Origin: Artemia franciscana
Lineage: Eukaryota; Arthropoda; Branchiopoda; Anostraca; Artemiidae
Assembly (NCBI RefSeq): GCF_032884065.1
Contig: NC_088879.1
Span: forward strand, 18,896,038-18,960,037
Direction: 5' to 3'
Length of the DNA: 64,000 nucleotides
Positions 37,931 through 50,425 of the stretch are shown piece by piece; the first letter of the stretch is position 1; the number at the start of each line of letters is the position of its first letter. The notes below the pieces were generated by a model. The model did not search any database, was not told the DNA's origin, and saw only the letters and a program-made list of their open reading frames with translations. The position numbers and the translations under genes were made by a program.

Positions 37931-38823
37931 AAAAACTATCCATAAAAGAAGAAAAGAAAAGAGCCATATTATACTTAAGATCAGCAAAAACAAATTCGTA
38001 GGCTACAACAGTTCAAACTCAAAACAACCAGAATTACTATTGAACAATGAATGAAACCCCAAACGAACCTAAATTGAAATAAACCATCAAAGAAAATACA
38101 GAGATATCAGGTCCTAATATAGATGAATAAATAAATCTCCAAACGAGTAAAAATTGAATCGAATATGCAAATCAAGCTTAAAAAGAAGAAAAGTCTTTTA
38201 CTATCAAAGAATCAGTAAATTAAGAATAATTTTACTTTTTGTTGTCGATGTTATGAAAAACAAAAGTATAGTTTCAAGATACATAAGTTTCCACAAATAC
38301 AAATGACGCTACAAGCTTTAAACTTCTACGGTTAGGGAAGGTGGAAAAACACAGTAGCCCAACTCTTGTTTGTATTAGTTTTTGTTCGTTTTAAGCTTGA
38401 CATGAACATCCAATTTACTCGTTTTGAGATTTGTATATTCATTCATTTAGTTAGAATTAAATGCACAAGCTACTGATTGTTATAAGTTTTAAATTTGGTC
38501 TTTATTTTTTATTTTTTTCAAAAATTTGGTTTGTGGCAAATGGAGTTTCAATACGAAATATTTCTGTATTTCTGAAGGTTAAAAGTCGAAATATTATTTA
38601 CCTCAATTTTTACCTCTGACAATTCGTCGACGTGTCCTATAATATATTAAATATATATTCCCTGAAAAAAAAGAAGCATACTGAATAAGTTAGAAAAGAC
38701 ATTGGCTCTGCACTAGTAATTTTGAGAAAAATTATAACAAAATACAAAAAGAACACTGGACTCGGGTCTAGACTTACTGGGCAAAAACTTCTGGTTTTGA
38801 TTTCGTTATAATAGTAAAACATT
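37931..38823. other. Intergenic, nothing recognised
   Basis: AT-rich sequence between the diverged repeats and the tRNA. A short 'ttgttcgttttaagctt' near 38384 resembles part of the FB1 head arm but is too short to call. Confidence 0.5.
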
Positions 38824-38905
38824 CGCGGTCGGTAGGATTCGAACCTACGCTCCCAGAGGGAATCTGATTTCTAGTCAGACGCCTTAACCACTCGGCCACG
38901 ACAGC
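38824..38905 (-). tRNA. tRNA-Ser (AGA anticodon), possibly decayed copy
   Basis: 82 nt on the minus strand with a long class II variable arm. The D arm contains GGCCGAGTGGTTAAGGC; the anticodon stem is tctga / tcaga with loop ctAGAaa; the T arm contains GGTTCGAATCC. These are diagnostic of tRNA-Ser decoding TCN codons. A Pol III T4 stop lies just downstream (tgTTTTac). The acceptor stem 5' strand GCTGTCG pairs with CGACCGC except at the third pair (U with C), where the sister copy at 51126-51207 pairs perfectly. It may therefore be a weakened gene or pseudogene. Internal A and B box promoters are intact. Confidence 0.9.
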
Positions 38906-39294
38906 TTGTTTAGAAAATGCAATTATTAATTAGTTATTATATAAAATTAGTAAAAGTGGAAGGAAGAAAGATAATCTTTTTAATGGAAGTAACCTGCTGC
39001 CTGGATATAATAAACACACTAAAAATCCCATTAGTATTATTTTCTTTAGTTTTGAATGTAACCTATTACTATATATAGGTTAATTTGAGGTGGGGGGGGG
39101 AGAAACGTACATTACCTGATTGATGATTCCTATGTTTGGGAAAAGCATCAACGGACTAATCTTTTTTTTAATACACTGTTTCATGGTTGAATCGATGGCT
39201 GAAACTTGGTAAAAAATCAGAAACGGCCAGTAGTAACAAAAAACATGTCTAGTGAGGAAAAATTACCATTTGTAGCTGATTCGGAACAGGGCCG
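38906..39294. other. Spacer, nothing recognised
   Basis: About 390 bases of AT-rich DNA between the tRNA and the 156-bp array. Confidence 0.5.
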
Positions 39295-40054
39295 CGACGG
39301 GTAGTACCAAAGTACTATTTTGATAATTTTTTATCAAAGTAGTGCTTTTAGAATACTTTCTACGAAAGTAGTACTTTTTCAATGCCTTTTGTTAAATTTG
39401 TACTTTTTCAATAATTTTTGTTAAAAGTAGCGGGTAGTTAAAACTACCCACGACGGGTAGTACCAAAGTACTATTTTGATAATTTTTTATCAAAGTAGTG
39501 CTTTTAGAATACTTTCTACGAAAGTAGTACTTTTTCAATGCCTTTTGTTAAATTTGTACTTTTTCAATAATTTTTGTTAAAAGTAGCGGGTAGTTAAAAC
39601 TGCCCGCGACGGGTAGTACCAAAGTACTATTTTGATAATTTTTTATCAAAGTAGTGCTTTTAGAATACTTTCTACGAAAGTAGTACTTTTTCAATGCCTT
39701 TTGTTAAATTTGTACTTTTTCAATAATTTTTGTTAAAAGTAGCGGGTAGTTAAAACTACCCACGACGGGTAGTACCAAAGTACTATTTTGATAATTTTTT
39801 ATCAAAGTAGTGCTTTTAGAATACTTTCTACGAAAGTAGTACTTTTTCAATGCCTTTTGTTAAATTTGTACTTTTTCAATAATTTTTGTTAAAAGTAGCG
39901 GGTAGTTAAAACTACCCGCGACGGGTAGTACCAAAGTACTATTTTGATAATTTTTTATCAAAGTAGTGCTTTTAGAATACTTTCTACGAAAGTAGTACTT
40001 TTTCAATGCCTTTTGTTAAATTTGTACTTTTTCAATAATTTTTGTTAAAAGTAG
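39295..40054 (+). repeat. 156-bp tandem repeat, about 4.9 units
   Basis: Units start at 39295, 39451, 39607, 39763 and 39919, a constant 156-bp period, and are nearly identical. Differences cluster at the junction ('actaccca', 'actgcccg', 'actaccca', 'actacccg'). Each junction forms a hairpin, gcgggtagt / actacccgc. The unit is rich in AAAGTACT / AGTACTTT motifs and has a 'ttgataattttttatcaa' palindrome. The last unit stops before the junction. Confidence 0.97.
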
Positions 40055-40327
40055 TACATTTTTCAAATTTTAACCTTCAAGAAATCCCCTTGCCCATTAG
40101 CTATTTGTCTCCCCGAAAAAACTGTTTCTATTGTTAAATAAAAAACTTGTTGACAATTATTTGCGCAATAGGATACAACATAACATACTAACATTTTCAT
40201 TCATTGATTCTTTTCTTGTGATGCTAAGAAAAGAAGTAGACGTTATTATTGGGACCATTACTATTTTTGAATTATATAAATGATCTTCCCATGTGTTTAC
40301 CCTAAGATAGTAGCTTAGTAGTAATTT
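40055..40327. other. Spacer, nothing recognised
   Basis: AT-rich sequence between the tandem array and FB1 copy f. Confidence 0.5.
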
Positions 40328-41917
40328 AAGTTTGACTCATTGTCTTAACTCTACTTTTTAAAACAGTAAAAAACTTCAGCGTAAAGAGCGGGGCGTTGAG
40401 GAGGAAAAGCCCCTTTCATATACGGAGTAATTTCTGTTCGTTTTAAGTTTTAATGTCGCTCCTTACTTTAATTTTTAGAAAAACTTGTTTTTCTTATTTA
40501 ATTTCTGGATGTTTTTGAATTAATACATGTTTTGATCTTGGTTCTCCGCACATAAATAATTAAAACGAAATTTGCATATTATTTATTTTTTTGGCTAAAT
40601 GGCTTTCTCATAGTTTTAATCGGAAGATTTAGAGAAAAAAGGAGCGAGGGAGGAAGCCTAGTTGCCCTCCAATATTTTGATTACTTAAAAAGGCAACTAG
40701 AACTTTTAATTTTTACGAATGTTTTCATTAGTAAAAAATATACGTAACTTACGAATTAACTTACGTAATGAACTTCTATATTCGTATTTTTCATTGTGTA
40801 TTTGAGGGGGTTTACCCTTCGTCGATACCTCACTCTTTATACTAAAGCTTAAATTTTGTCCCAGTTCCTTAAGAATTACCCCTGGATCACAAAGGCCGTA
40901 GAATACACAGTTGAAATTACTAAAAATACTTTAGCGTAAAGAGCGAGGTATTACAAGGAGGTTAACCCCTCATATGCGTAATAGTTTCTGCTCGTTTTAA
41001 GTTTTAACGCTGCTCCTCACTTTCAGTAGGAACAAACTTTTCATATTTATTTTTTCATTTTTTTTTTAAATAATACTAGAAAATCCTGCGCCCCCTTCAT
41101 TGAAAGTCTCTTCCCCCATGAGAAATTCCTCCATGGAAAGATCTTCCCACGTAGCCCCCCCAACTCTCCCTCCCAAACCAAAAATAACCCCCTGGAAACG
41201 TCTGTACAGTTGCCAGTAACCATTACTATATGTAAACACAGGTCAAAGTTTGTGACTTGCAGCCCCTCCCACGGTGACTGCGGGGGATTAAGTCGTCCCC
41301 AAAGACATAGTTATTAGGTTTTTCGACTATGATGAATAAAATGGCTACCTCAGAATTTTGATCCGGTTACTTTGGGGGAAAAATGAGCGTGTGAGGGGGC
41401 CTAGATGCCCTCCAATTTTTTGGTCACTCAAAAAGAGCACTAGAACCTTTAATTTCCGTTACAATGAGCCCTCTTGCGACATTCTAGGACCACTGGGTCG
41501 GTACGATCACCCCTGGGGGAAAAAACAAACAGAAAAAAAACAACAGAAAAACTAATAAACACGCATCCGTGATTTGTCTTCTGGCAAAAAATGCGAAATT
41601 CCATATTTTTGTAGATAGGAGCATGAAACCTCTACAATAAGGTTCTCTGATACGTTGAATTTGATCATGTGATCATCATGTGTTTGAATTTGACTTTTAG
41701 GGGTGTTTCCTCCTATTTTCTAAAATGAGGCAAGTTTTCTCAGGCTCGTAACTTTTGATGGGTAAGACTAATCTTGATAAAACTTATATGTTTAAAATCA
41801 GCATTAAAATGCGATTTTTTTATGTAACTATTGGTATCAGAAATCTATTTTTTAGAGTTTCGGTTACTATTGAGCCGGGTCACTCCTTACTACAGTTCGT
41901 TACCACGAACTGTTTGA
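40328..41917 (+). mobile_element. FB1 foldback-type element, left arm missing (copy f)
   Basis: Begins in the head loop (tttgactcattg), so only the right arm of the head palindrome is left. The body, the middle inverted motif (~40830-40960) and the tail hairpin are complete. The same break point region as in copy d suggests that the head loop is a preferred truncation point. Confidence 0.9.
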
Positions 41918-42189
41918 CTAAAATGAACTAGGTCAAGAATCACGTCAATGATAATTCCAAACTTTATTTCTCGATTGTGTTTTATATAACAGACAAATGC
42001 CAATTCTTTTCGTTACCTTAGGATTTTATGAGTTTTTATCTTTCTGTAAGCATTCTGATTAGTTGGGATTGCGACTTGTCCATAACTTCGGTTGTCTTCA
42101 TAGAATGAAACATGTGTTTTCTTTTTTCATCCTTAAAATTTTATACATTCTCTACTTGATTCATATCCATCTGTAACCTCTTTAGATAA

Positions 42190-42592
42190 TTCAAAATAAG
42201 GTAGTTAGAATTCTGGGTGCTTTTGTTCATCGTCCAGTGAGGCTTAAAAAACTCTCAAAAACTCAAATTTTATGTATTTTTATCAATATGCTTAATTTAA
42301 ACAGCTGAAAGACCTGCATATAGCGATATGGTATTATAATATCCAATCTTCTACAAATTATTTCCATTATTTGGGCATAATTGAGACTCCCATTTCTCCT
42401 GCCCACAATGTCCGCTCCAAGATGTATCGCCTTCTCCCAATTAGATCCGAAAGAGCTGGATTCTCAACCATATATCAGATTCCTCATATTGTAAATAAAC
42501 TTAATTTAGGTAGAAATGTCCACAAGTTTCAAGAGCCGATTTTCTTTGAAACATATTTCAAAAATAGTTCCTTGTATGGATGTTGGAATTGA
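42190..42592 (+). pseudogene. LINE-D: C-terminal end of a CR1/L2-type LINE protein
   Basis: The frames read IQNKVVRILGAF, then KLSKTQILCIFINML, LKDLHIAIWYYN, and in the open frame from 42371 AHNVRSKMYRLLPIRSERAG, STIYQIPHIVNKLN and FFETYFKNSSLYGCWN. The order QNK..R, LHI....Y, HN.RSK, R.G.STIYQIP...NKLN, FK..L is that of the C terminus of CR1/L2-group LINE ORF2 proteins (from memory of the family). At least one stop divides it. It is followed by a 3' UTR with 87-bp repeats. Confidence 0.65.
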
Positions 42593-42690
42593 TGAATAAT
42601 AGATATTAGTATGTATTTTTTTTGTGGGGTTCTCGTGCTAGGGTGGCCTCCTCTGTTATCACCTACCTTGTATGTTTTTTTCTCTTTTTT

Positions 42691-42953
42691 GTTATTTCGG
42701 CAATTTCTTACGTCTGTTTATGACCGATACATCGAGTCCTATTGACCAGTTTAGAAAATTATTTATCATGTGATTTTGTTATTTCAGCATTTTCTTACAT
42801 CTGTTTATGGCCGATACATCGAGTCCTGTTGAGCAGTTTAGAAAATTATTTATCATGTAATTTTGTTATTTCGGCATTTTCTTACATCTATTTATGGCCG
42901 ATACATCGAGTGCTGTTGACCAGTTTAGAAAATTATTTATCATGTAATTTGTC
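42691..42953 (+). repeat. 87-bp tandem repeat, 3 units, in the LINE-D 3' UTR
   Basis: 'ttatttcggcattttcttac' ... 'gaccagtttagaaaattatttatcatg' recurs with an 87-bp period (anchor GAC/GAGCAGTTTAG at 42744, 42831, 42918). It precedes 'gtcaataaaagatcttgcct', which could be the LINE 3' terminus. Confidence 0.9.
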
Positions 42954-42989
42954 AATAAAAGATCTTGCCTTGTTACATTACAGGCTATA

Positions 42990-45400
42990 GACGTTAATTT
43001 GGTTTTTGTTCATTCATTCATTAGACAGCTCCAACCAAAGAAAGAAGTATAATCCTCTAATATACAAAACGAATCTAAATATTATTTTGAAAGGGATAGA
43101 TGGTAAATACTATTAGAATCTATTTTAAAATAAGACATACGATAGACAATGCATTATTGAAATAAAGGTCAGGGACTTCGGGGCCCACCCTCTTCCTGAA
43201 ATTTTAAAATAAAAACAGACACTCTCTTAAAACGAAAGGTCATAAAACAATAGTTTTATAGGACACCACTCTTTGTTTTGCTGAAGAATGTTACACAAAA
43301 TATTTGAAATAGTATTTAGCCAGATAGGTTTAATAAAATTATTACTGCACTTTGCTCACGAAATGTTTTTTTCAACATTTGCTTTTCATCAAAATTCTTG
43401 TTCCTTTCAGGTTAAATGTCTACCCCCCTCCCAACCCCCTAACTTAATACTTGGATATAATTTAAGGTCACAATCTAAAGTTTGTTGTTTTCATTTGGCA
43501 TTATGAACAGCTGTTCGTGAGAAACCTACTACTATGTTTCTTTTTGAGTGTCTTTCTAATGACAACAGCAACTTTGTGGGATTTTCTATTGAAAAGAATG
43601 AGTATTGGTGCAAAGTCTCAAAAAAAGGCCTTACCCAATTCTATTAGGGGAGAGAGTGAAATTGTCACAGCAGGAATTACTGGATTTAAAAGTGTTGAGT
43701 GGAGGGAGATTTCGGATGAGCGGGCCCGGAGGCCCCCGCAGGCGTACTTGCAAGACCCCAGCCATAGGTAATATATTTATCTGCAGTTGAAAACATCACA
43801 TCATTGAGAAATAATGAGAAACCGAATAAATTTATTATTGGATGTCCCGTCAGACAATATCGCCGAACAATTTTCACAAACAAATTCCCTTTATGGAGAA
43901 TTTATCAAGGAGAATCCCCACCCTCTACAGTACGGCAATTAGCCGTTGAAAGTTTTCCCTGCATGTTCAATTGCATAGCCGAAGGGAAATTAAGAGAAAT
44001 AAAAAGAATGAACAAAGGAAGGGATTTTGGAATATTTTACCTATTTTCCGAAATATAAAATAAATGGTGTAGAATATCATATAGTATTTATTTTTATATT
44101 TTGATTTCTTTAACATTTTTGTTTTGTTTTTGCACATAAGCTAATAATTTACTTGCTTATTTAAAATAATGCATTCTGCCATTTTAAATTTCTTTGGTAC
44201 TGACTTGGAGTTTGACTCCATATTATTCAAGTCAGTTATTTAATCATTCGAGACTCGTGAACGATTCCTAAATGAAATAATAAAACAATGTTTTGAACAC
44301 AAGTTCGACCTGGAAACCATCATTTGTCCCTGCCGCTCTGGTACGGATCCCATTTAAAATCCTGGAAGAACACCCTCAAAGCCAACCTTGAACTAATTGG
44401 GGGGCTTAGACAACACGGTTGCCAATAGCACCACCTCTGTCTTGCAATTGTAGCCTCTTTTACCCTTGACTGCACCCAATGGAATGGGACTATCTGCCAT
44501 TTCCGTCGTAAGGAAGAGTCACACAGCTTGTGTCCTGATTCATGTACAAGTACAAATAAGTGTCTTACCCTATCAAACTTCAAATAAAACTAACATTATT
44601 GTAATTTTTGCCACATCAACGCTGATTTAATAAAAAATTAATTTAGAATTTACCTCTTAATCTAGTCTGATTTTATATTTTGACGAAAAATGAAACTGGC
44701 AATATATAAACACATTTTCACTATTTATTCTATTTAGGTTTGCTTAATAAATTATATAATTTTAAAATTTATTAGGGGGAGGGGGTTGCAACAGCCCCAA
44801 TAACGTCCCTCTAAATAAAGCCTATGAAAAAGACGTAAGTATGACTTTTATTGCAATTGATTAAATATTAAACCAAAGAAAAGTGTCTTTGTGTCACCAG
44901 GCACATATGATGGAATCTATTCCATGGAGGTGGTGTGACAACCATAGATTAGAAGAGCATGGGGAAAATCACAGGGCACCAAAATACCGTTTTTTGGTAT
45001 TGCCATACGGGATAAATAATCCCGTCTCATAGATTTTGAAAATTACTTTTTTGTCTCTTCTTAAAAAGGAAAACGAAAAATCTTGGCCTGCCTACATTTT
45101 CCGTAATCGCTACCCCCTGTAAACTCATATAATTGTTAACAGGGGACTTATATAGGTTACCTAACTTGCTCGGCAGCAAACAACCGTTGAAACCTTACCC
45201 AGGCCCATTATGTCGCTCTACCCTTAAGTAAAATCGTGAAACCCTCTACCAATAAATTCTTAAAGCAAAACAGGATGGAAAGGCCAGAGGCTACTAGAAA
45301 CGTTTAATTGTTCTTGACAAGACTCTCGGGTATAACAATTTAGATAGTTCCAAATCTTGAATTAGTCCGTTTATCAGGAAGTTCTTTTATATGATTCCTC
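42990..45400. other. Intergenic, nothing firm
   Basis: Apart from the weak exon candidate at 43787-44058, there is a GC-rich patch at 43715-43760 (gcgggcccggaggcccccgc) and a richer patch at 44290-44580 without a recognisable product. Confidence 0.45.
43787..44058 (+). CDS. Possible small or terminal exon, unknown
   Basis: An open frame follows a plausible 3' splice site (tatctgcag, 43778-43786) and reads ENITSLRNNEKPNKFIIGC, PVRQYRRTIFTNKFPLW, RQLAVESFPCMFNCIAEGK and ends KRMNKGRDFGIFYLFSEI before a stop at 44056-44058. 'ataaaataaat' shortly after could serve as a polyadenylation signal. Composition looks more protein-like than the surrounding AT-rich DNA, but no family is recognised and no partner exon was found. 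It may be chance or an element remnant. Confidence 0.2.
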
Positions 45401-45404
45401 GCTA

Positions 45405-48280
45405 TTTACAATAGATGGATAGATATATAGATAGATATATTCACACGAAAAGCCCAATTGGGCCATGGTGACAAACATAAAACAAGTGAAAAAAATACAG
45501 CAACAAACATAGACTGAAAAGACATTAAACTAATTATTTAAGAAAACATCACGATACCTCAGACCTACCTGGACGAACTTTCCAATATTATTTATAGTTA
45601 AGTAACACCTACTTCTCAAAATTTCCAAAATCCAATCTCTCCCCCCAACCTCCTTACCAAATATTTCCAAGCGTAAATCCTTCAGCTCCCAACAATCCCC
45701 TAAAAAATGTTGCAAAGACTCATCCATCTCTCCACACATAGGGCAACTGTAAGGACCATCCCTCAATCTATTTCTCCCTAAATATTTCCTACGTTCTCCA
45801 AGGCATAAAATTTCCCCTTACATATATTACCCATTTCAAATCATCCGGAGCCAATCCCATTTTTAGATAAATTTCTTCGCCCCAGTTCTCCTTGACCTCC
45901 GCATATATCCCAAGGGACCGCGAGGTGGCCTTCTCAGCTTGCCAAACCTGAAGTTCCTGAGATTCTAGCCTACTAGCAACTAGCCTAGATACAGTCCCTA
46001 CCATCTCTCCTATCCTCTTTCCCTCATTCCAGCAATTACCTAGCCCTACATGGTTTAATATATTCTTCACCTGATTTGGCCTCGAATCCTTCCTCCTATC
46101 TTGAAGCATCATTAAAAATGCTTGTTTACTAACCTATTATCTTCTATCGATGATACCCTTTCCCAATATTTAACCATACTAATTAACCTACTCTGTCTCA
46201 TACACTTTATTCCTATATCCCCTCTAGATCTAGCAGTTGTAAATGTTCTTTACTTTCCGCTACTAATGCTATGTCATCCGCAAAAAAGTAATGCCATAAC
46301 GCTTGCACTTGAAAGCTTAATTTTTTTTTGGGCGCCTCTGCCTATCAAATATTCTTCAAAATCATTAATATACAATGAAAATAGCCTTGGGGAAATTGTA
46401 CATCCCTGCTTAACACCAAGTCAACTCCTAATAACCCTAGAGAAATCCTTGCCTACTCGTACTACAATCTTAACTATATTATACATAGATGCTATAATCT
46501 TAACAAATGCGGTTGGTAGCCCTAGTGCTAAAAACTCTATCATTAAACTTCTATCCACTCCATCAAACGCCCCTTTTAAATCCAAAAATGCGACAAATAG
46601 CCTGCCCTCTTTTCTCCTAACCTGTTTCCTAATCATCCCAATAAAATAAAAATCTGATCTATAGGACTATAGCCTTTTCTGAACCCAGCCTGCGAATCTG
46701 ATAAAATTCTATTTTGGTCTATCCAATTATCTATCCTACAACATAATATCTTAGTAAAAACCTTACTAAGCACATTACTTAGGCTTATACCTCTATAATT
46801 CCCATGTTCTAATCTATCCCCCTTTTTAAATAACGGCACTAGAACAGATCTAGCCCAAGACAAGGACCATTCTGCGGTGTTCAATATACCAGAAAACATC
46901 CCAGCTATAACAGGCAGCAGCCACACCCGTCCCCACTTCCAAAGTGCAATTGATATTCCATCTATACCTGGAGCAGACCCGCCTCTCATTCCTTTCATTG
47001 TCTCCCAAACTTCACTTACTTGGATGGGAGCAACCAAATCATAATCACATTCTTGCATTGGCCTATCAACTACATCACGTAAAGCAGATACCAGATCTAC
47101 ACTTAAACTAGTTCCTCCTTGGTCCCTAATCACTTCGTTTTCTCTCTCCTCTAAATATGTAGACCGAGAATCTACTGGTGGAATACCATCACAAACCACT
47201 GTTCCTCCAACCACTGTTAAAAATAGAATTTTTAACTATACGCCAAAAGGTCCTAATATCTCCTTCTCTATAATTTTTTTTCAATTGCACTCCTATCCTA
47301 ATTTCATGCTCTTTTTTTTCTTTATGTTCAACATTTTCTTATACTTATTCCGAATCAACTTATAATCCATATAAAATCTAGTATTTTCCCTACTACCTAT
47401 GCTATCCCTTGCTTTCCGCAGTGCCTCCAAAACTTCCTGGTGCTTTCATTCACAATCGTCATAAAAAAATCCATTCTTAATATCGTTCTTAACTCTGCAA
47501 TTTAACTTTGAACCTACCTTATATACAACATCATTTACTAATGCTAACGGCTCCTCTATTTTTCCATCACCTTGTAAAACCAAACAATGCTCTAATTCCT
47601 GCTGGACTTCTTCACTCGCCATCATACTCTGAAATTTTTTCTTATTCTCTCCTGTTACTTTCAGTGCCTTTCTAATCCCTAAATCCTCAGTTTCTCTGCG
47701 TTTTTTCTTCCTATCACTATTAGTCGCTAGTTTCTTAGAACTAACCAACTCAGAAGTAGCCTAACAGGCGAGTGATCTGAGCCTACCACTGCCATCACCT
47801 CAAAATCCGCACATAGATGCCAAAGAGGAATATCCACCAAAATATAATCAATTACACTTGGAGAAGTCCCAGAAAAACAAGTGAAATTTGCCACACCTCC
47901 ATCCTTTCCAACTCTTCCATTCAAAATAAGAAAAATTTTCTTATCACAAAAATCCAAAATTTTACGGTCCCAACTATTCTTTCGTCTACTATGGTCCTAA
48001 CTTACCCTCGGAGATGGATTACTAAATCCTCCCGAACCTCCCAAGCAGCTTCATCCGTACAGGCATGGGGTGACATCAAAATTTCTGGAGTAACCCCAAA
48101 ATAACCATTAAAGTCCCCCATAAGACAAAACAAGTCAGAAGGAAACTGAATAGAAAATTTGCGTTTTTCTTTCTCTAATATACACCACGTATCCTCCTCG
48201 TTGTACGAGGTCGACTCTGGAGGGATATAAATTGCACAAAAAAAATAATAAACCGTCCATCGACTTTGACTCTTAACCAT
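45405..48280 (-). mobile_element. LINE-A: non-LTR retrotransposon, endonuclease to C-terminal zinc finger, decayed
   Basis: Minus strand, 5' to 3': endonuclease pieces (AIYIPPESTSYNEE, LMGDFNGYFGV at ~48100-48280; VIDYILVDIPLW and GSDHSPVRLLL at ~47770-47860), an RT N-terminal block (SVLVPLFKKGDRLEHGNYRG, ISLSNVLSKVFTKIL, SQAGFRKGYSPIDQIF at 46633-46900), RT motif A (VAFLDLKGAFDGVDR ~46550-46600), FFADDIALVAES (~46240-46300), and a CPMCGEMDESLQHFLGDC zinc finger (45680-45740). Frames shift several times, so it is a pseudogene. The 3' end carries a (GATA)/(TATC) tail at 45405-45440. The 5' end is cut by FB1 copy g at 48281. Confidence 0.85.
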
Positions 48281-50030
48281 ATTAAATAAAAAAAAACTAA
48301 TTTTTTTAGCTGAAAGTAAGGAGCGACATTAAAACTTAAAACGAACAGAAATTACTCCGTATATGAAATGGGTTGTCCCCTCCGCAATCCCTCGCTCTTT
48401 ACGCTAAAGCTTTTAATTGTTTTAAAAAGTAGAATTGTGGCAAAGAGTCAAACTTCAGCGTAAAGAGCAAGGGAGTGCGGAGGGGACAACCCATTTCATA
48501 TACGGAGTAATTTCTGTTCGTTTTAAGTTTTAATGTCGCTCCTTACTTTCAGCTAAAAAAACTAGTTTTTTTTTATTTAATTTCTGAACGTATTTGAATT
48601 AATGCATGTTTGGTTTTGGCTCTCCGCACATAAATTATTAAAATGAAATTTGTATATTAATTCTTTTTTTGGCTAAATGCCTTTCTCTTAGTTTTGATCA
48701 GACGATTTTGAGAAATAAGGGGTGGAGAAGGAAGCCTAGTTGCCCTCCAATTTTTCGGTTACTTAAAAAGGCAACTAGAACTTTTAATTTTTAATGAACG
48801 TTTTTATTAGTAAAAAATAAACGTAACTTAAGAATTAACTTACGTAACAAACTTTCATAACCTTATATTTTTATTATGTATACGAGGGGGTTTGTACCCT
48901 CGTTAATACTTCGCTCTTTACACTAAATCGTAAGTTTTGTCCCAATTCCTTAAGAATGACCCCTGAATCAGAAAGGCCGTAGAATAAATAGTTGAAATTA
49001 CTAAAATACTTTAGCATAAAGAGCAAGGTATTTATCTCCTCCTAAATATCTCGCTCTTTATGCTAAAGTATTTTTAGAACCCCTCATATGCGTAATTATC
49101 TCTGTTCGTTTTAAGTTTCAATGCTACTTCTTCCTTTCATTTGAAAAAACGTTTTCATGTTTATTTTTCATTGTTTTCTTATAGTAATGCTGGAGAATCC
49201 TGCACCCTTTTCATTGAATTTTTCTTCCCCCATGACAGATTTCTCCAAGGAAAGATCCTCCAACATAGCCCCCTCTCCTCAGCCCCACCCCCAAACAAAA
49301 TAAAATCCCCCTGAAAACGTCTGTACACTTCCCAATAACCATTACTATATGTAAACACTGGTCAAAGTTTGTAACTTGCAGCCCCTCCCCCAGGGATTGT
49401 GGGGGAGTAAGTCATCCCCAAAGACATAGTTATTATGGTTTTCGACTATGCTGAACAAAATGGCTATCTCAAAATTTTGATCCGTTGACTTTGGGAAAAA
49501 ATGAGCGTGGGAGGGGGCCTAGATGCCCTCCAATTTTTTTGGTCACTTAAAAATGGCACTAGAACTTTTCATTTCCGTTAAAACGAGCCCTCTTGCGACA
49601 TTCTAGGACCACTTGGTCGATACGATGACCCCTGGGGAAAAGAAAAAAAAAACAAAAAAAAACAAGCAAATAAACACGCACCCGTGATTTGTCTTCTGGC
49701 AAAAAATACAAAATTCCACATTTTTTTAGATAGGAGCTTGAAACTTCTATGGTAGGGTTCTCTGATACGCTGAATCTGATGGTGTCATTTTCGTTAAGAT
49801 CCTACGACTTTTAGGGGGTGTTTCTCCCTATTTTCTTAAATGAGGCAAATTTTCTCAGGCTCGTAACTTTTGATGGGTAAGACTAAACTTGATGACACTT
49901 ATATATTTAAAATCAGCATTAAAATGCGATTCCTTTGATGTAGCTATTGATATCAAAATTCAATTTTTTAGAGTTTAGGTTACTATTGAGCCGGGTCGCT
50001 CCTTACTACAGTTCGTTACCACGAACTGTT
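48281..50030 (+). mobile_element. FB1 foldback-type element, full length (copy g)
   Basis: About 1750 bp with complete head palindrome (arms from 48281 and to ~48580), middle inverted motif (~48895-49090) and tail with hairpin ending at 50030. The head arms share 'gggttgtcccctccgca' as in copies b and h. It interrupts or borders LINE-A. Confidence 0.93.
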
Positions 50031-50425
50031 AATATACTTAAAAAATTAATATACTAATTTCATTTCAATATTTTATGTGCGGAGAGCCAAAATCAAACAT
50101 GCATTAATTCAAAAACGTTCAGAAATTAAATAAAAAAAAACTAGTTTTTTTAACTGAAAGTAAGGAGCGACATTAAAACTTAAAACGAACAGAAATTACT
50201 CCGTATATGAAATGGGTTGTCCCCTCCGCAGTCCCTCGCTCTTTACGCTAAAGTTTGACTCTTTGCCACAATTCTACTTTTTAAAACAATTAAAAACTTT
50301 AGCGTAAAGAGCGAGGGACTGCGGAGGGGACAACCCAGTTCATATACGGAGTAATTTCTGTTCGTTTTAAGTTTTAATGTCGCTCCTTACTTTCAGTTAA
50401 AAAAACTAGTTTTTTTTATATTTAA
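50031..50425 (-). mobile_element. FB1 head fragment, minus strand (copy h)
   Basis: Contains the post-head body segment in reverse (gtgcggagagccaaaatc) and then the complete palindromic head (50122-50425) whose arms differ at about one position. It abuts the 3' end of copy g, so the two are arranged tail to body. Confidence 0.9.

Noticed and set aside
39295-40054. Regular array that could suggest a CRISPR locus
   Set aside because: Units are contiguous 156-bp repeats with no unique spacers, no cas genes, and the DNA is eukaryotic.
44290-44583. GC-richer stretch with an 87-codon minus frame as a gene
   Set aside because: No motif, no splice sites found, and the frame does not look more coding than chance.
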